The notes below the pieces were generated by a model that was not told where the DNA came from, did not search any database, and worked only from the letters and a program-made list of their open reading frames with translations. This document shows positions 8,321-17,800 of a stretch of DNA of 64,000 nt, piece by piece (positions within the stretch are counted from its first letter, which is position 1; each line of letters begins with the position of its first letter). A program made the translations under genes and the position numbers. Origin of the DNA: Pokkaliibacter sp. MBI-7 (GTDB lineage Bacteria; Pseudomonadota; Gammaproteobacteria; Pseudomonadales; Balneatricaceae); assembly GCF_029846635.1 (NCBI RefSeq), contig NZ_JARVTG010000001.1, forward strand, positions 558,001 to 622,000. The letters run 5' to 3'.

Positions 8321-9163
8321 GTGCTTTACCACCACCTTTTTCTGCGTAGATTGCCCTTTTTTTTGCCCGCAAAATCCTCTCTGGTGTTCGCTCTGCTGGG
8401 CGTATTGACCGCTCCGCTTGCACAGGCTGACGATCCCCTGCTTCCTTCTCTGACGCCATCGACACAAAACACGGAATCAACCTCCACCCAGCAGGCTCGG
8501 GGCGTGTTACGTGCGCTTGCTCAGGCAACCCTGTCAAGTGATCTGGCGGGACGCATTATTGAATTACCCTTCCGTGAGGGGCAGTCCTTCAAACAGGGCG
8601 ATTTGCTGGCACGCTTTGACTGCTCGGTCTATCAGGCCCAGCTGAATGCCTCGCAGGCCAGCGCCCGTGCGGCCCAGGCAGAGCTTAATCAGAACCAGCA
8701 GCTGGCGCAGATGAAGTCTGTTGGCAAATATGCGGTGTCGCTGTCTGCGGCCAAACTGGCTCAGGCTCAGGCAGAGAGCCAGGTGTATCAGATTCAGGTG
8801 AGCCGCTGCCGCCTGCTGGCCCCTTTTGACGGGCAGATTGTCAGCCGTAAGGTCAATGCCTTCGAGAGCGTGACGCAGGGCACTCCCATGATGGAGGTGG
8901 TCGACAACCGCCATCTGGAGATTGATTTGCTGGTGCCCTCGCGCTGGCTGACGAAGATCAAGCCCGGTATGACATTCACGTTTACTCCCGATGAGACAGG
9001 CCAGCCATTACAGGCCCGGGTCGCACGACTGGGTGCGCGTATCGACGAAGGCAGCCAGACACTGAGTCTGATCGGTACTATTGACGATAACAGCGATGCC
9101 AGCAAAGACAGCCACCTGATCGCTGGCATGAGCGGCACCGCCCAGTTTACGGAGGCCCAGTGA
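8321..9163 (+). CDS. Periplasmic adaptor (HlyD/MFP family), first gene of the giant-protein export operon
   Basis: This 280-residue protein begins with a signal peptide (hydrophobic stretch about residues 20-33, cleavage probably after APLAQA near residue 36). It continues as a membrane-fusion-type adaptor. A lipoyl half-motif (LAGRIIELPFREGQSFKQGD) is followed by a helical hairpin rich in Ala and Gln, the second lipoyl half (CRLLAPFDGQIVSRKVNAFE), and a beta-barrel domain. Such adaptors bridge inner-membrane transporters to TolC-type channels. No RND or ABC pump gene is adjacent; the partners are the next two genes and probably the TolC-like protein at 44867-46426. The start is GTG with GAGG ten bases upstream. 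Its stop overlaps the next start by four bases (GTGA), indicating translational coupling. Confidence 0.88.
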   Translation: MLYHHLFLRRLPFFLPAKSSLVFALLGVLTAPLAQADDPLLPSLTPSTQNTESTSTQQARGVLRALAQATLSSDLAGRIIELPFREGQSFKQGDLLARFDCSVYQAQLNASQASARAAQAELNQNQQLAQMKSVGKYAVSLSAAKLAQAQAESQVYQIQVSRCRLLAPFDGQIVSRKVNAFESVTQGTPMMEVVDNRHLEIDLLVPSRWLTKIKPGMTFTFTPDETGQPLQARVARLGARIDEGSQTLSLIGTIDDNSDASKDSHLIAGMSGTAQFTEAQ

Positions 9164-10479
9164 ACGCACCTGCCTCTTTTTCTGTAGAACGGGTATTTGC
9201 CCGCTTCCTCGATATCGAGCGCCAGATCAGGGCCACACGCAAAGTCGAAGAACTGGCTTATATTCTGGTCAATGACAGCCAGACGCTGTTTGGCTTTCGC
9301 CATGCAGCACTGGTTATCGATGGCAGGGTTCGCGCCATTACCGGCGTCACCCAGCCATCACCACAAGCTCCGTTTGTCGCCTTTATTGAACGTGCCTGTG
9401 AACAGTTGCTGAAACAGCAGAAGCTGGATCAATGTGCCATCGTGGAGGCCGCTGTTTTAGATCAGCAGTGCCGGAATGACTGGCAGGCATTGTCTGCCCC
9501 CGAAGCCCTGTGGTCCCCCTTGAAGGATCGACAGGGGCGCACCTTTGGCGGCATCTGGTATGCCCGCGAGCGTCCCTGGCAGGATGCCGAAAAAGTGCTG
9601 GCAGACCAGCTGGCCAACGCTTACAGCCATGCCTGGCTGGCATTGGAGCAACGACGCCAGTGGCGCCGTGGTGGGATTCGCTGGCCCGTAGTCATGGCAG
9701 TGCTGGCGCTGCTGGCCTGTCTGTTCATACCGGTTAAGCAGTCCGTTCTGGCTCCGGCAGAAGTAGTGCCGCTGCAGGGACGGGTAGTCGCAGCACCACT
9801 GGACGGTGTTGTGCAGGAGTTTGTGGTGCAGCCTAACCAGGCCGTACATCAGGGTGATCTGCTGGTTCGCTTCGATGCCACCACCCTGCGTGCACAAGCC
9901 GATGTCGCCGAGCGTGCGCTGGATGTGGCTGAGGCCGAATATCGCGCCAGTGCGCAGCGAGCCTTTCAGGATGCCGACTCCAAGGCCAAACTGGATTTAC
10001 TGGCAGCACAGGTCGCTCAGAAACGAGCCGAACGGGACTACGCCAAAGAGCTGCTGAGCCGGGCTGAAGTGCGTGCGGAGCGTGATGGTATTGCCGTATT
10101 TGCTGACGCCGAGCGCTGGACCGGCAAACCGGTGCGTACTGGCGAGCGTTTGCTGGAGCTGGCTAACCCGCAACAGGCGGAGCTGAAGATCGAGCTGGAT
10201 GTCGGTGATGCCATTGACTTTGCCCAGCAGGCACCGGTCACCCTGTTTCTCGACAGTGACCCGCTGACACCCCATCAGGCCATTCTGGAACGGGCTGCCT
10301 ACGAGTCAGAACTGACCCCTTCAGGCAATCTGGCTTATCGTCTGGATGCGCGTTTTACTGACGCGCCACCCCGCATCGGCCTGCGTGGCACAGCAAAGGT
10401 GTATGGTGAAAACGTGCCGCTGGCAGTCTACCTGTTCCGGCGACCACTGGCCGCTATCAGAAAGGCTGTTGGGATATGA
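9160..10479 (+). CDS. GAF-like domain fused to membrane-anchored HlyD-type adaptor
   Basis: Residues about 10-165 form a GAF-like cytoplasmic domain (VERVFARFLDIERQIRATRK, then a segment with FGFRHAALVIDGRV). One membrane helix at about 175-190 follows, then a periplasmic HlyD-type adaptor. Its lipoyl halves are RVVAAPLDGVVQEFVVQPNQ and AERDGIAVFADAERW, with an Ala/Glu-rich helical hairpin of about 75 residues between. GAF domains usually bind small ligands or mediate protein contacts, so this looks like an adaptor whose cytoplasmic face can sense or dock something. That is inference. The GTG start is supported by GGAGG (9151-9155) and the GTGA overlap. Its stop overlaps the next gene's ATG (ATGA), so the three adaptors are translationally coupled. 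Confidence 0.85.
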   Translation: MNAPASFSVERVFARFLDIERQIRATRKVEELAYILVNDSQTLFGFRHAALVIDGRVRAITGVTQPSPQAPFVAFIERACEQLLKQQKLDQCAIVEAAVLDQQCRNDWQALSAPEALWSPLKDRQGRTFGGIWYARERPWQDAEKVLADQLANAYSHAWLALEQRRQWRRGGIRWPVVMAVLALLACLFIPVKQSVLAPAEVVPLQGRVVAAPLDGVVQEFVVQPNQAVHQGDLLVRFDATTLRAQADVAERALDVAEAEYRASAQRAFQDADSKAKLDLLAAQVAQKRAERDYAKELLSRAEVRAERDGIAVFADAERWTGKPVRTGERLLELANPQQAELKIELDVGDAIDFAQQAPVTLFLDSDPLTPHQAILERAAYESELTPSGNLAYRLDARFTDAPPRIGLRGTAKVYGENVPLAVYLFRRPLAAIRKAVGI

Positions 10480-12587
10480 GTGCTGCTGCCCTTCTGCCTG
10501 CCTTGCGTAACGATCTGCAGCTGTCAGAAGCCGCTGCAGGCAGAGATGGCGCACCGCAGTGGACACTGTCTGACCCGCTGACCGGCCGCTATTTCAAGAT
10601 GTCACCCACAGCGATGCGACTATTGCGTCACTGGGGATTGCGTGATCCAGGCCGGGTTCTGGAGGCCGCCAATACCGAACCTGGTTTACCGGTGCAAGGC
10701 AAAGAGCTGGAGCAGCTACTGCTGTTTCTTCGTGGCCATGACCTGATTGCAGCCACCGATGCCGAACAGCGCAAGAGCTACATGGCCAAAGCCCGCACCC
10801 GCCAGAACAGTCTGTGGAAGAGCGCACTTCATCAGTATCTGTTTTTTCGCATCCCCCTATGGCGTCCTGATCCTTTTCTCAACCGCACCTGGCCCTGGCT
10901 GCAGCGATACGGCCGCCTGCTACTCGGACTGGGTTTACCCCTGATGCTGATCCTTGGTTTGTTCCTGGTCAGTCGCGACTGGGTGCGCTACACCCACTCC
11001 TTCCCTCATCTGTTTACCTTACCCGGCATGGCCACCTTTGGTATCGCGCTGGTGTTTGCCAAGTTTATCCATGAGATGGGCCATGCCTACCTGGCCAAGC
11101 GTGCCGGGTGCCGAGTGCAGAGCATCGGCGTGGCCTTTATCGTGCTGTTCCCGTTGTTCTATACCGACGTGACCGATGCCTGGAAGCTGAAGGATCATCG
11201 CGAACGCATACTGATCGGTGCCGGCGGTATTCTGGCGGAATTAACGCTGGCCTGTATGGCCCTGCTGGCCTGGACGCTGCTACCGGAAGGACCGGCCCGC
11301 ACTGCCGCCTTTATGCTGTCTAGTGCCACCTGGATTACCACGGTCATCGTCAACCTCAATCCGCTGATGCGCTTTGACGGTTACTTCCTGCTCAGTGACT
11401 TCTGGCGGGTGGAGAACCTTCAGGAGCGAGCTTATGCCCTGTCACGCTGGCGTCTGCGTGAGTGGCTGTTCAGCTATGGCGCTCCCGCCCCGGAAACCTG
11501 GTCACCTGCCATGCAGCGTAAGCTGTTACTGTGGGGCTATGCCTCCTGGTTATGGCGCTTTTTCCTGTTTCTGGGGATAGCACTGGTGGTCTATCACTTC
11601 TTTATCAAGGTCATCGGCATCGTACTGATGCTGGTGGAAGTTCTCTGGTTTATTGGCTTACCGATTCTGAAAGAAATGAAAAACTGGTGGACCTTCCGCA
11701 AAGCTTCCCATCCTGCCGCGGTATTGCGCAGCGGTCTGCTACTGGCAGCACTGCTGGGCGTGCTGATCTACCCCTGGCATGGCAGCATACATATCCCAGC
11801 GGTCCTGCAGGCAGAGAAAGTCAGTACTCTCTACGCGCCAATTGCCGCACAGGTGCAAAGCCTCAGAGTCAGCGACGGCCAGCAGGTCAAAACTGGCGAA
11901 GTGCTGGTAGAGCTGACGTCTGCCGACCTCAATTACCGCCTCGACATCGAGCGCCAGCGTATTGATGTGCTGCAACAACAGCTACGGCGGGGAGCTGCAC
12001 GCAAAGAAACCGCCAGTGAATCTCAGGTACAGGAGCAGCAACTGGCCGAGTCGCTGGCACGCTATCGCGGCCTCGCCGCCCAGCGTGAACAACTGCTGAT
12101 CAGGGCTCCACAGGACGGACAGGTAAGAGACGTTGCCCGCGACATGACAACAGGTCGCTGGGTTGCAGCGGATATGCCGTTACTACGTATCGCACTGAAG
12201 GGAACGGGCAAAATTCAGGGCTATCTGCCGGAGGACAGCCTGAGGCGGGCAACATCGGGCATGCAGGGCCACTTTATCGCCGATGACCCTGCCTGGCCAC
12301 GACTGAGCGTCACCCTGCAAACGCTGGCACCCACCGGCTCGCCTTACCTGCAGCTGGAAGCACTGGCATCAGACTATAAAGGCCCTATTGCCGTGCGCCA
12401 TGATGATGAACGTAAGTTGCAGCCGGTACAGGCACAGTACAGCGTCAGTTTTTCGGTCAACGCAGAGTCGGCGCTACCCGAACAGCCGTTACGTGGAGAA
12501 GTGATTTTGCAGGGTGAAAAGGAGTCCATTCTTGGTGGCGTGTGGCGCCGGGTGGCGGCACTGGGCATTCGCGAGAGTGGGTTTTAA
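10476..12587 (+). CDS. M50-type membrane metalloprotease fused to lipoyl/HlyD adaptor
   Basis: The 703 residues fall into three parts. The N-terminal ~100 residues resemble a PqqD-like peptide-binding winged helix (ending near LLFLRGHDLIAA). A polytopic membrane part of at least six helices (about 145-450) carries HEMGH at 199-203 and NPLMRFDG at 295-302. These are the HExxH zinc site and the Asp ligand motif of M50 site-2 proteases, so the catalytic set looks intact. The C-terminal ~260 residues are a HlyD-like periplasmic arm (VLQAEKVSTLYAPIAAQVQS, coiled hairpin, LLIRAPQDGQVRDVARDM). M50 enzymes cleave in or near the membrane. Joining one to an export adaptor suggests coupled processing and export of the nearby giant protein. 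The substrate is inferred, not shown. Confidence 0.88.
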   Translation: MSAAALLPALRNDLQLSEAAAGRDGAPQWTLSDPLTGRYFKMSPTAMRLLRHWGLRDPGRVLEAANTEPGLPVQGKELEQLLLFLRGHDLIAATDAEQRKSYMAKARTRQNSLWKSALHQYLFFRIPLWRPDPFLNRTWPWLQRYGRLLLGLGLPLMLILGLFLVSRDWVRYTHSFPHLFTLPGMATFGIALVFAKFIHEMGHAYLAKRAGCRVQSIGVAFIVLFPLFYTDVTDAWKLKDHRERILIGAGGILAELTLACMALLAWTLLPEGPARTAAFMLSSATWITTVIVNLNPLMRFDGYFLLSDFWRVENLQERAYALSRWRLREWLFSYGAPAPETWSPAMQRKLLLWGYASWLWRFFLFLGIALVVYHFFIKVIGIVLMLVEVLWFIGLPILKEMKNWWTFRKASHPAAVLRSGLLLAALLGVLIYPWHGSIHIPAVLQAEKVSTLYAPIAAQVQSLRVSDGQQVKTGEVLVELTSADLNYRLDIERQRIDVLQQQLRRGAARKETASESQVQEQQLAESLARYRGLAAQREQLLIRAPQDGQVRDVARDMTTGRWVAADMPLLRIALKGTGKIQGYLPEDSLRRATSGMQGHFIADDPAWPRLSVTLQTLAPTGSPYLQLEALASDYKGPIAVRHDDERKLQPVQAQYSVSFSVNAESALPEQPLRGEVILQGEKESILGGVWRRVAALGIRESGF

Positions 12588-12596
12588 TAACCGGAC

Positions 12597-12629
12597 TAAA
12601 AACCGCACAGGCACACTGCCTGTGCGGTT
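12597..12629. terminator. Bidirectional terminator, adaptor operon / tail-collar gene
   Basis: AACCGCACAGGCA (12601-12613) and TGCCTGTGCGGTT (12617-12629) form a perfect 13-bp stem with a 3-base loop between two convergent genes. Read on the minus strand the stem is followed by TTTTTAGTCC, so it is a good terminator for the tail-collar gene. On the plus side there is no T-run. Confidence 0.82.
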
Positions 12630-12650
12630 CAACATGACTATCAGCACTGA

Positions 12651-13457
12651 TCAGGGTCGTGGCGGATATAGACCATCAGTGACCATGCAATAGCGCATCG
12701 CTATTGACGGCGGGACGGTAGGAATTTCCTGACCACCTCCCGTCATTCCAACCGTCACCGTGCCGCCCCCTGATGAACCTCCTCCTGTTACATCAAGGGA
12801 GACATTGCCCGTGGCCGTGCCTGTTACCGCATTATCCGGCCCGATAACCAGATCAGCACTGGTGCCAGCGGGCGCGTAAACGTTGGCTGTTGTCAGCTGA
12901 GCGGGGCCAAGCACGGCGTTGTTGACCGGTGTATTGGAGCGCGTGGTTAAGGTGTTGGTAGATGTTCCGATTTTTACTGACCCGGTAACGTCCAGCGTCA
13001 CCGTGCCTGACGCGGTAGCAGTCCCGCCGGCACCGCCTCCCGTCGGAGTAAATGTCGCCTGATGGTTATGCACCGGCATCTGTGCGATTGTCTGCACGAT
13101 GCTTTCCTGCCCGTACTCTGCTCCCCAGGGCCGACCTGTTAGCCCTGGCCCGGCGCCATAGCCTGTCGGTGCCCGCCCGCGCATATCCGGTACACCCATG
13201 GTGGTCCGACAGTCTCCACCATAAGTGCAGCCAATCAATGAGAACAGAGCCTCATTACCACTGACGGGCAACAGCTGCCCCATCATCTCAACCGTGTTAG
13301 CGGGACAGTATGACCCCGCCATAATGCACACCTCGCCCGTGTATGCCTCTGTGCCGCAGGCGGCGGCTTGTCTGGGTGTTAGCGAGAAAATAACAGACAG
13401 TGTTGCTACTGCCAGCGATGACACTGACGACAGTTTTATTAGCGAACTTCTACTCAT
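12651..13457 (-). CDS. Exported tail-collar (microcystin-dependent-protein-like) protein, copy 1
   Basis: The start is the ATG at 13457 (268 residues) with GAGGAAAAG upstream; an earlier in-frame start at 13505 lacks support. A signal peptide of about 35 residues (LAVATLSVIFSLTPRQAAA) precedes a Cys-rich Tail_Collar-type domain (YTGEVCIMAGSYCPANTVEM, then LLPVSGNEALFSLIG, GDCRTTMGVPDMRGRAPTGY). In phages this fold is a short-tail-fibre collar, and many free-living bacteria have exported relatives of unknown role. The C-terminal half is Gly/Thr-rich beta repeat (GTATASGTVTLDVTGSVKIG) ending in the conserved SIAMRYCMVTDGLYPPRP. No phage genes are nearby, so I read it as a surface or secreted protein of this locus. 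It is a tandem paralogue of 13557-14363. Confidence 0.85.
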   Translation of the reverse strand: MSRSSLIKLSSVSSLAVATLSVIFSLTPRQAAACGTEAYTGEVCIMAGSYCPANTVEMMGQLLPVSGNEALFSLIGCTYGGDCRTTMGVPDMRGRAPTGYGAGPGLTGRPWGAEYGQESIVQTIAQMPVHNHQATFTPTGGGAGGTATASGTVTLDVTGSVKIGTSTNTLTTRSNTPVNNAVLGPAQLTTANVYAPAGTSADLVIGPDNAVTGTATGNVSLDVTGGGSSGGGTVTVGMTGGGQEIPTVPPSIAMRYCMVTDGLYPPRP

Positions 13458-13556
13458 AGCCACTTTTCCTCGATCCTGTTCGACTCCTGCTCTGACACAC
13501 GCCATATCTGGCTGTCATGGCGAGCAATTAAAAAGATGCAGCCCATAGAGATGTCG

Positions 13557-14363
13557 TTAGCCCCGAGGGGGAAAGATTCCGCTGGTGACAATGCAATAAC
13601 GCATTGCAATGGACGGAGAGACAGTAGCCATAGCCTGACTACCTCCGGTATTGTCAATCTGTACTGTGCCTCCCGCTGACGCCCCTCCACCTGTCACATT
13701 CAGGGAGACATCGCCTGTAGCCGTGCCTGTTACCGCATTATCCGGACCGATAACCAGATCAGCACCGGTACCAGCAGGCGCATAAACGTTCGCTGTCGTC
13801 AGCTGAGCAGGGCCGAGCACAGAATTGTTCGTCGGTGTGTTGGAACGAGTGGTTAAGGTGTTGGCAGATGTTCCGATTTTTACTGACCCGGTAACGTCCA
13901 GCGTTACCGTGCCTGAAGCAGTGGCCGTGCCACCGGCCCCGCCTCCCGTCGGAGTAAATGTCGCCTGATGGTTATGCACGGGCATCTGTGCGATTGTCTG
14001 CACGATACTTTCCTGCCCATACATGTCACCAATCGGATGACTGGTCAGCCCTGGCCCGGTGCCATAACCTGTCGGCGCGCGCCCGCGTAAATCAGGGAGT
14101 TGCATGGTAGTTCTGCAATCCCCGCCATAATTGCATCCAATCAGTGCAAACAGCGCTTGATTCGTAGAAATCGCAACGATCTGCCCCATTGACTCGACGG
14201 TATTGTGAGGGCAGTAGTTGCCCGCAATGATACAAACCTGACCTATATAGGCATCATCTCCACAGGCTGCTGCCTGCCTCGGGGTCACTGCGAAGGTCAC
14301 TGCCAGAGTAGCGGCAGCTATAGACGCAAGAGAGGAAAGGGTAGTCAGGGCATGTCTGCTCAT
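13557..14363 (-). CDS. Exported tail-collar (microcystin-dependent-protein-like) protein, copy 2
   Basis: This 268-residue paralogue of the preceding entry has the same plan: signal peptide ending TPRQAAA, collar domain (YIGQVCIIAGNYCPHNTVES, then GDCRTTMQLPDLRGRAPTGY), central repeat and C-terminal SIAMRYCIVTSGIFPPRG. The middle segment (QMPVHNHQATFTPTGGGAGG through NVYAPAG) is nearly identical between copies, while the collar domain and the last ~25 residues differ more. That pattern suggests duplication with continued exchange in the middle. AAGGAGA precedes the ATG at 14363. About 100 bases separate the copies, so they are probably co-transcribed, with this one first. The promoter would lie in 14364-14820. 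Confidence 0.85.
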   Translation of the reverse strand: MSRHALTTLSSLASIAAATLAVTFAVTPRQAAACGDDAYIGQVCIIAGNYCPHNTVESMGQIVAISTNQALFALIGCNYGGDCRTTMQLPDLRGRAPTGYGTGPGLTSHPIGDMYGQESIVQTIAQMPVHNHQATFTPTGGGAGGTATASGTVTLDVTGSVKIGTSANTLTTRSNTPTNNSVLGPAQLTTANVYAPAGTGADLVIGPDNAVTGTATGDVSLNVTGGGASAGGTVQIDNTGGSQAMATVSPSIAMRYCIVTSGIFPPRG

Positions 14364-14820
14364 AGCACTTCTCCTTATAGATACATCGACACAGTGCGTT
14401 GATCTGCTGGCTTGTCACGAACACGATCTGAAGCCCAACTACAAACCTCTGAAGACCTCCTGATTGAGTAAAGACCCTTTCGTATAAACTGCAAGCTGTT
14501 AGATGACTGCCACTTCATATATCCATGACAGCCATCAAGATTTCTCCTATACCTTCTGTGGGATGATGAACGGCTCGACAAAGTGCAAATAAAGCCTGCT
14601 CAACCCCAGAAAGCGTCTTCCTTACTTTGTACAAAAATCATACCTAGGGTGACTGGACAGGTCTGCCAGCGCTCCCTATGCTGACAAACAATTTGCACTT
14701 TATTGCAATTTGCGTCACTGCACTGACATTGCGAACCATGTTAAGTACGAGCTGTTAATTGTTCTGGTCGCGGGTGGCAGACAGTGAAGTGACGCTGGTT
14801 ATTACCTCGGAGCATTCAGC
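14364..14820. other. Divergent intergenic region upstream of the giant gene
   Basis: No gene is visible in these 457 bases. They contain AAAGTGCAAA (14580-14589) and its exact reverse complement TTTGCACTTT (14692-14701). There is also a 10-base palindrome TTTGTACAAA (14626-14635) and an A/T-rich stretch around 14690-14720. They must hold the promoters of both the tail-collar pair (minus) and the giant gene (plus). GGAG at 14809-14812 lies eight bases before the giant gene's ATG. I see no confident -35/-10 pair. Confidence 0.55.
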
Positions 14821-17800
14821 ATGTTGTGGCGTCATCTGTTTAATAAGAAAAAGTCCCCCTCCTCAACCGCTACAACAGATATTCCTCAGCCCCTCGGGCT
14901 TGCTCTCGAACCGCGTATGCTGTTTGACGGCGCGCTGGCGGCGACGGCTGCTACCACGACCGATACCAGCAGCTCCGCCGACGCCAGCAAAACAACCGAT
15001 ACGGCTCAGAATACCGATAGCGACAACGGCTCCTCACAGCACACCTCACAAGATTCCGACAGCCACGACGGCTCTGCCGATCTGACCGATACCGCGGTCG
15101 CCGGGGACAGCACACGCCGGGAAGTGGTGTTTATCGATACCTCAGTCACGGACTACCAGACCCTGGTGGATAACGTCCCCGCCGGGATGGAAGTCGTGCT
15201 GATTGATGGCAGTCAGGATGGCCTGAGCCAGATGGTGGACTGGGCCGAAACCCATTCAGGCTACGATGCCATTCATGTGCTCAGCCACGGCAGTGAAGGC
15301 GAAGTACAACTGGGTAGTTTCACCCTCGACAGCACCACTGCCGAGCTGCGTGCGGATGATCTGGCCAAGCTGGGGGCTGCACTGACAGACTCCGGTGATC
15401 TGCTGCTCTACGGCTGTGAAGTGGCCCAGGACTCCGGGCAGAGCTTTGTCTCACTGCTGGCACAGCTGACCGCGGCGGATATTGCGGCTTCGACAGACCT
15501 TACCGGTGCAGAAACATTGGGAGGCAACTGGAGTCTTGAGGACCATGAAGGAGATATAAACACCGAATCTCTCGAGTTCACGGACTTTCAGGATGTCTTG
15601 TCTACACCGACTGAAGGCACAACAGATTTTGCAACTTACGCAACTACCGCAGGTGGTTATAACCAGTTGGCCAGCGGTACAGATGGGGAAAGCTCATACA
15701 GCTATGCAGATCTGCTTGGTTGGACTGTCACTGGGGCATTAGACGCATCAACCGTAAACAGTGCATCTGATGCCATCATGGCGACGGAAAGCTCAGGGAT
15801 ATTCTATTTAGCAACACAAAACGGTAACACGGGTTACGACTACGTTTCGTTTACATCAAATGATGGCAAACTGTTTGATTTATCAAGCATTAGCGTAGAC
15901 TTTTATGGCGCCTCCGAAGACCAGGCTAATCTCAACTCATATGACATTACAGTTGTTGGCTATCTAAATGGATCGGAGGTCGCAGGTGCATCATCGACTG
16001 TCTCCAATGTCACAGGAGATTATGGCTCAGGTAATTTTACTGATTTCAGCTCTCTCAATTTTACCGGCATAGATGAGATACGCATCTATGCCAGCTCTTC
16101 GGGAACGGTGAAATCTAGTCAGGGATTTATGTTTGGCACTATCGTTGCCACTAACTTCAGAAATGGCACTGATGCCACCTTTGACTTTGAAAGTGGCGTA
16201 ACTGGCTATGGCACTAATACTGTCAATGAAACAGAACATGGAGCAACCCTGGTTGCCGTGTCCAGCGACTTCAATCTGGTCAGTTCATTAGACACCACGG
16301 GTCAGGCTGGCGAGCTCTCTACCGACTTTGGGACAGGCTTTGAAAGCAGCGTCACATTCAGTCTGTCCGATGGTCAGTCTTTCGACCTGTCGTCCATTTC
16401 AATTACCAACTGGGCTGAGAATGAGAGTCTGATCATTACCTCATCCAAGGGCTCTATTACCATCTCAGTGTCAGGTAACGGCTCACCCAATGTGCTGGAT
16501 ATCACCAATGACAGCAATGCCGCCTTTTTCCAGGGGATCACGTCCTTCACCATTACCGAAGATACGGCTGGTGAGAGTGATAACGGTTATGGACTGACCT
16601 TCGATAACATTCAGCTAACAAATATCACATCTGCCCCGCTTACTGACGCCACTTCCACCGTCACCGCAGGCGGTAGCAGCGAAGCCAGCATCCTTTCCAC
16701 AACAGCCACCTCTACCGGCAATGCCACCCAGCTGCTGGACTTTGTTATTACCGATACCGGAGCCACCGACGGACTCACCACTACCATCAGCTCGTTTTAT
16801 GTTGATGTCTCCGGCACCGCTACCGATACAGATCGAGCCAATATGGTGTGGCTGCTAAACGGTCCTGATGCCACCGATGTCGTCGGCACTTATGACTCGG
16901 CCACAGACCAGGTCACCTTCTCTGGCCTGTCTCTTTCAGTTGCAGACGGCGGTAACGAAACCTATACCGTCAGCGCCTACTTCAACGACAGTACCAGCTC
17001 CAGTGACATCAACGATGGTCGCACCGTTGTGCTGTCCGTCAATGCCGCCAACTTCACCACCGGTGGCAGTGGCTCCTCCATGGCCAGCAGTCAGTCAGAC
17101 GTCACCAGTGGTAGTGGTGCCACCATCGATGTCACCGCCACTCAGCTGGTCTACTCGCAGTCGCCCTCCGGCACCGTCACCAGTGGCAGCACTTTCGGCA
17201 CACAGCCTATCGTGCTGGCAGTGGATGCCCGCGGTAACGTCGATACCGACTATACCGGTTCCATCTCGCTGTCAGAAAATGCTTCAGGCGCTTTGAGCGG
17301 TACCACCACCGTTGCAGCAACGGCTGGTATCGCTACGTTTTCCGGTATCAGCTATACCGCATCAGCCGATCAGGAAACCTTCACCCTCGGCGCCTCTGCT
17401 TCCTCTCTGAATAGTGCTTCCAGCAGCACTATCACGGCAGATGTCGTAGCCACACAGCTGGTGTTCTCTACCGAGCCAACCCCTACCTCCATCGCCAGTG
17501 GCGCCAGCACCAGCTTTAGCACGGTACCCGTGATCGAAGCGGTAGATGCCAGTGGCATCGTAGATACCGGCTACTCCACCGATATCGTGCTGTCTGTCAC
17601 TGACCCGAACGACGGCACTATCGACGGTACGGTCAACAGTCTCAGCGTCACCTCCGGTGATCAGGATGGCAGCGGCATCACGGTAACACTGAATGTATCA
17701 TCCGGTGTGGCTACCTTCAGTGGACTGGCCATTCAGTACACCAACTCAGGCAGCTCCGAAAGCCTGGCTCTGCATGCTGCTTCTGGCTCCCTTACTGCGG

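Noticed and set aside
8321..12587. Standard RND efflux operon
   Set aside because: No RND pump gene is present. Two of the three adaptors are fusions with GAF and M50 parts, and the TolC-type gene is coupled to the giant gene.
12651..14363. Remnant prophage suggested by the tail-collar proteins
   Set aside because: Both have signal peptides and no phage structural, lysis or integrase genes are nearby. Exported relatives are common in non-phage settings.
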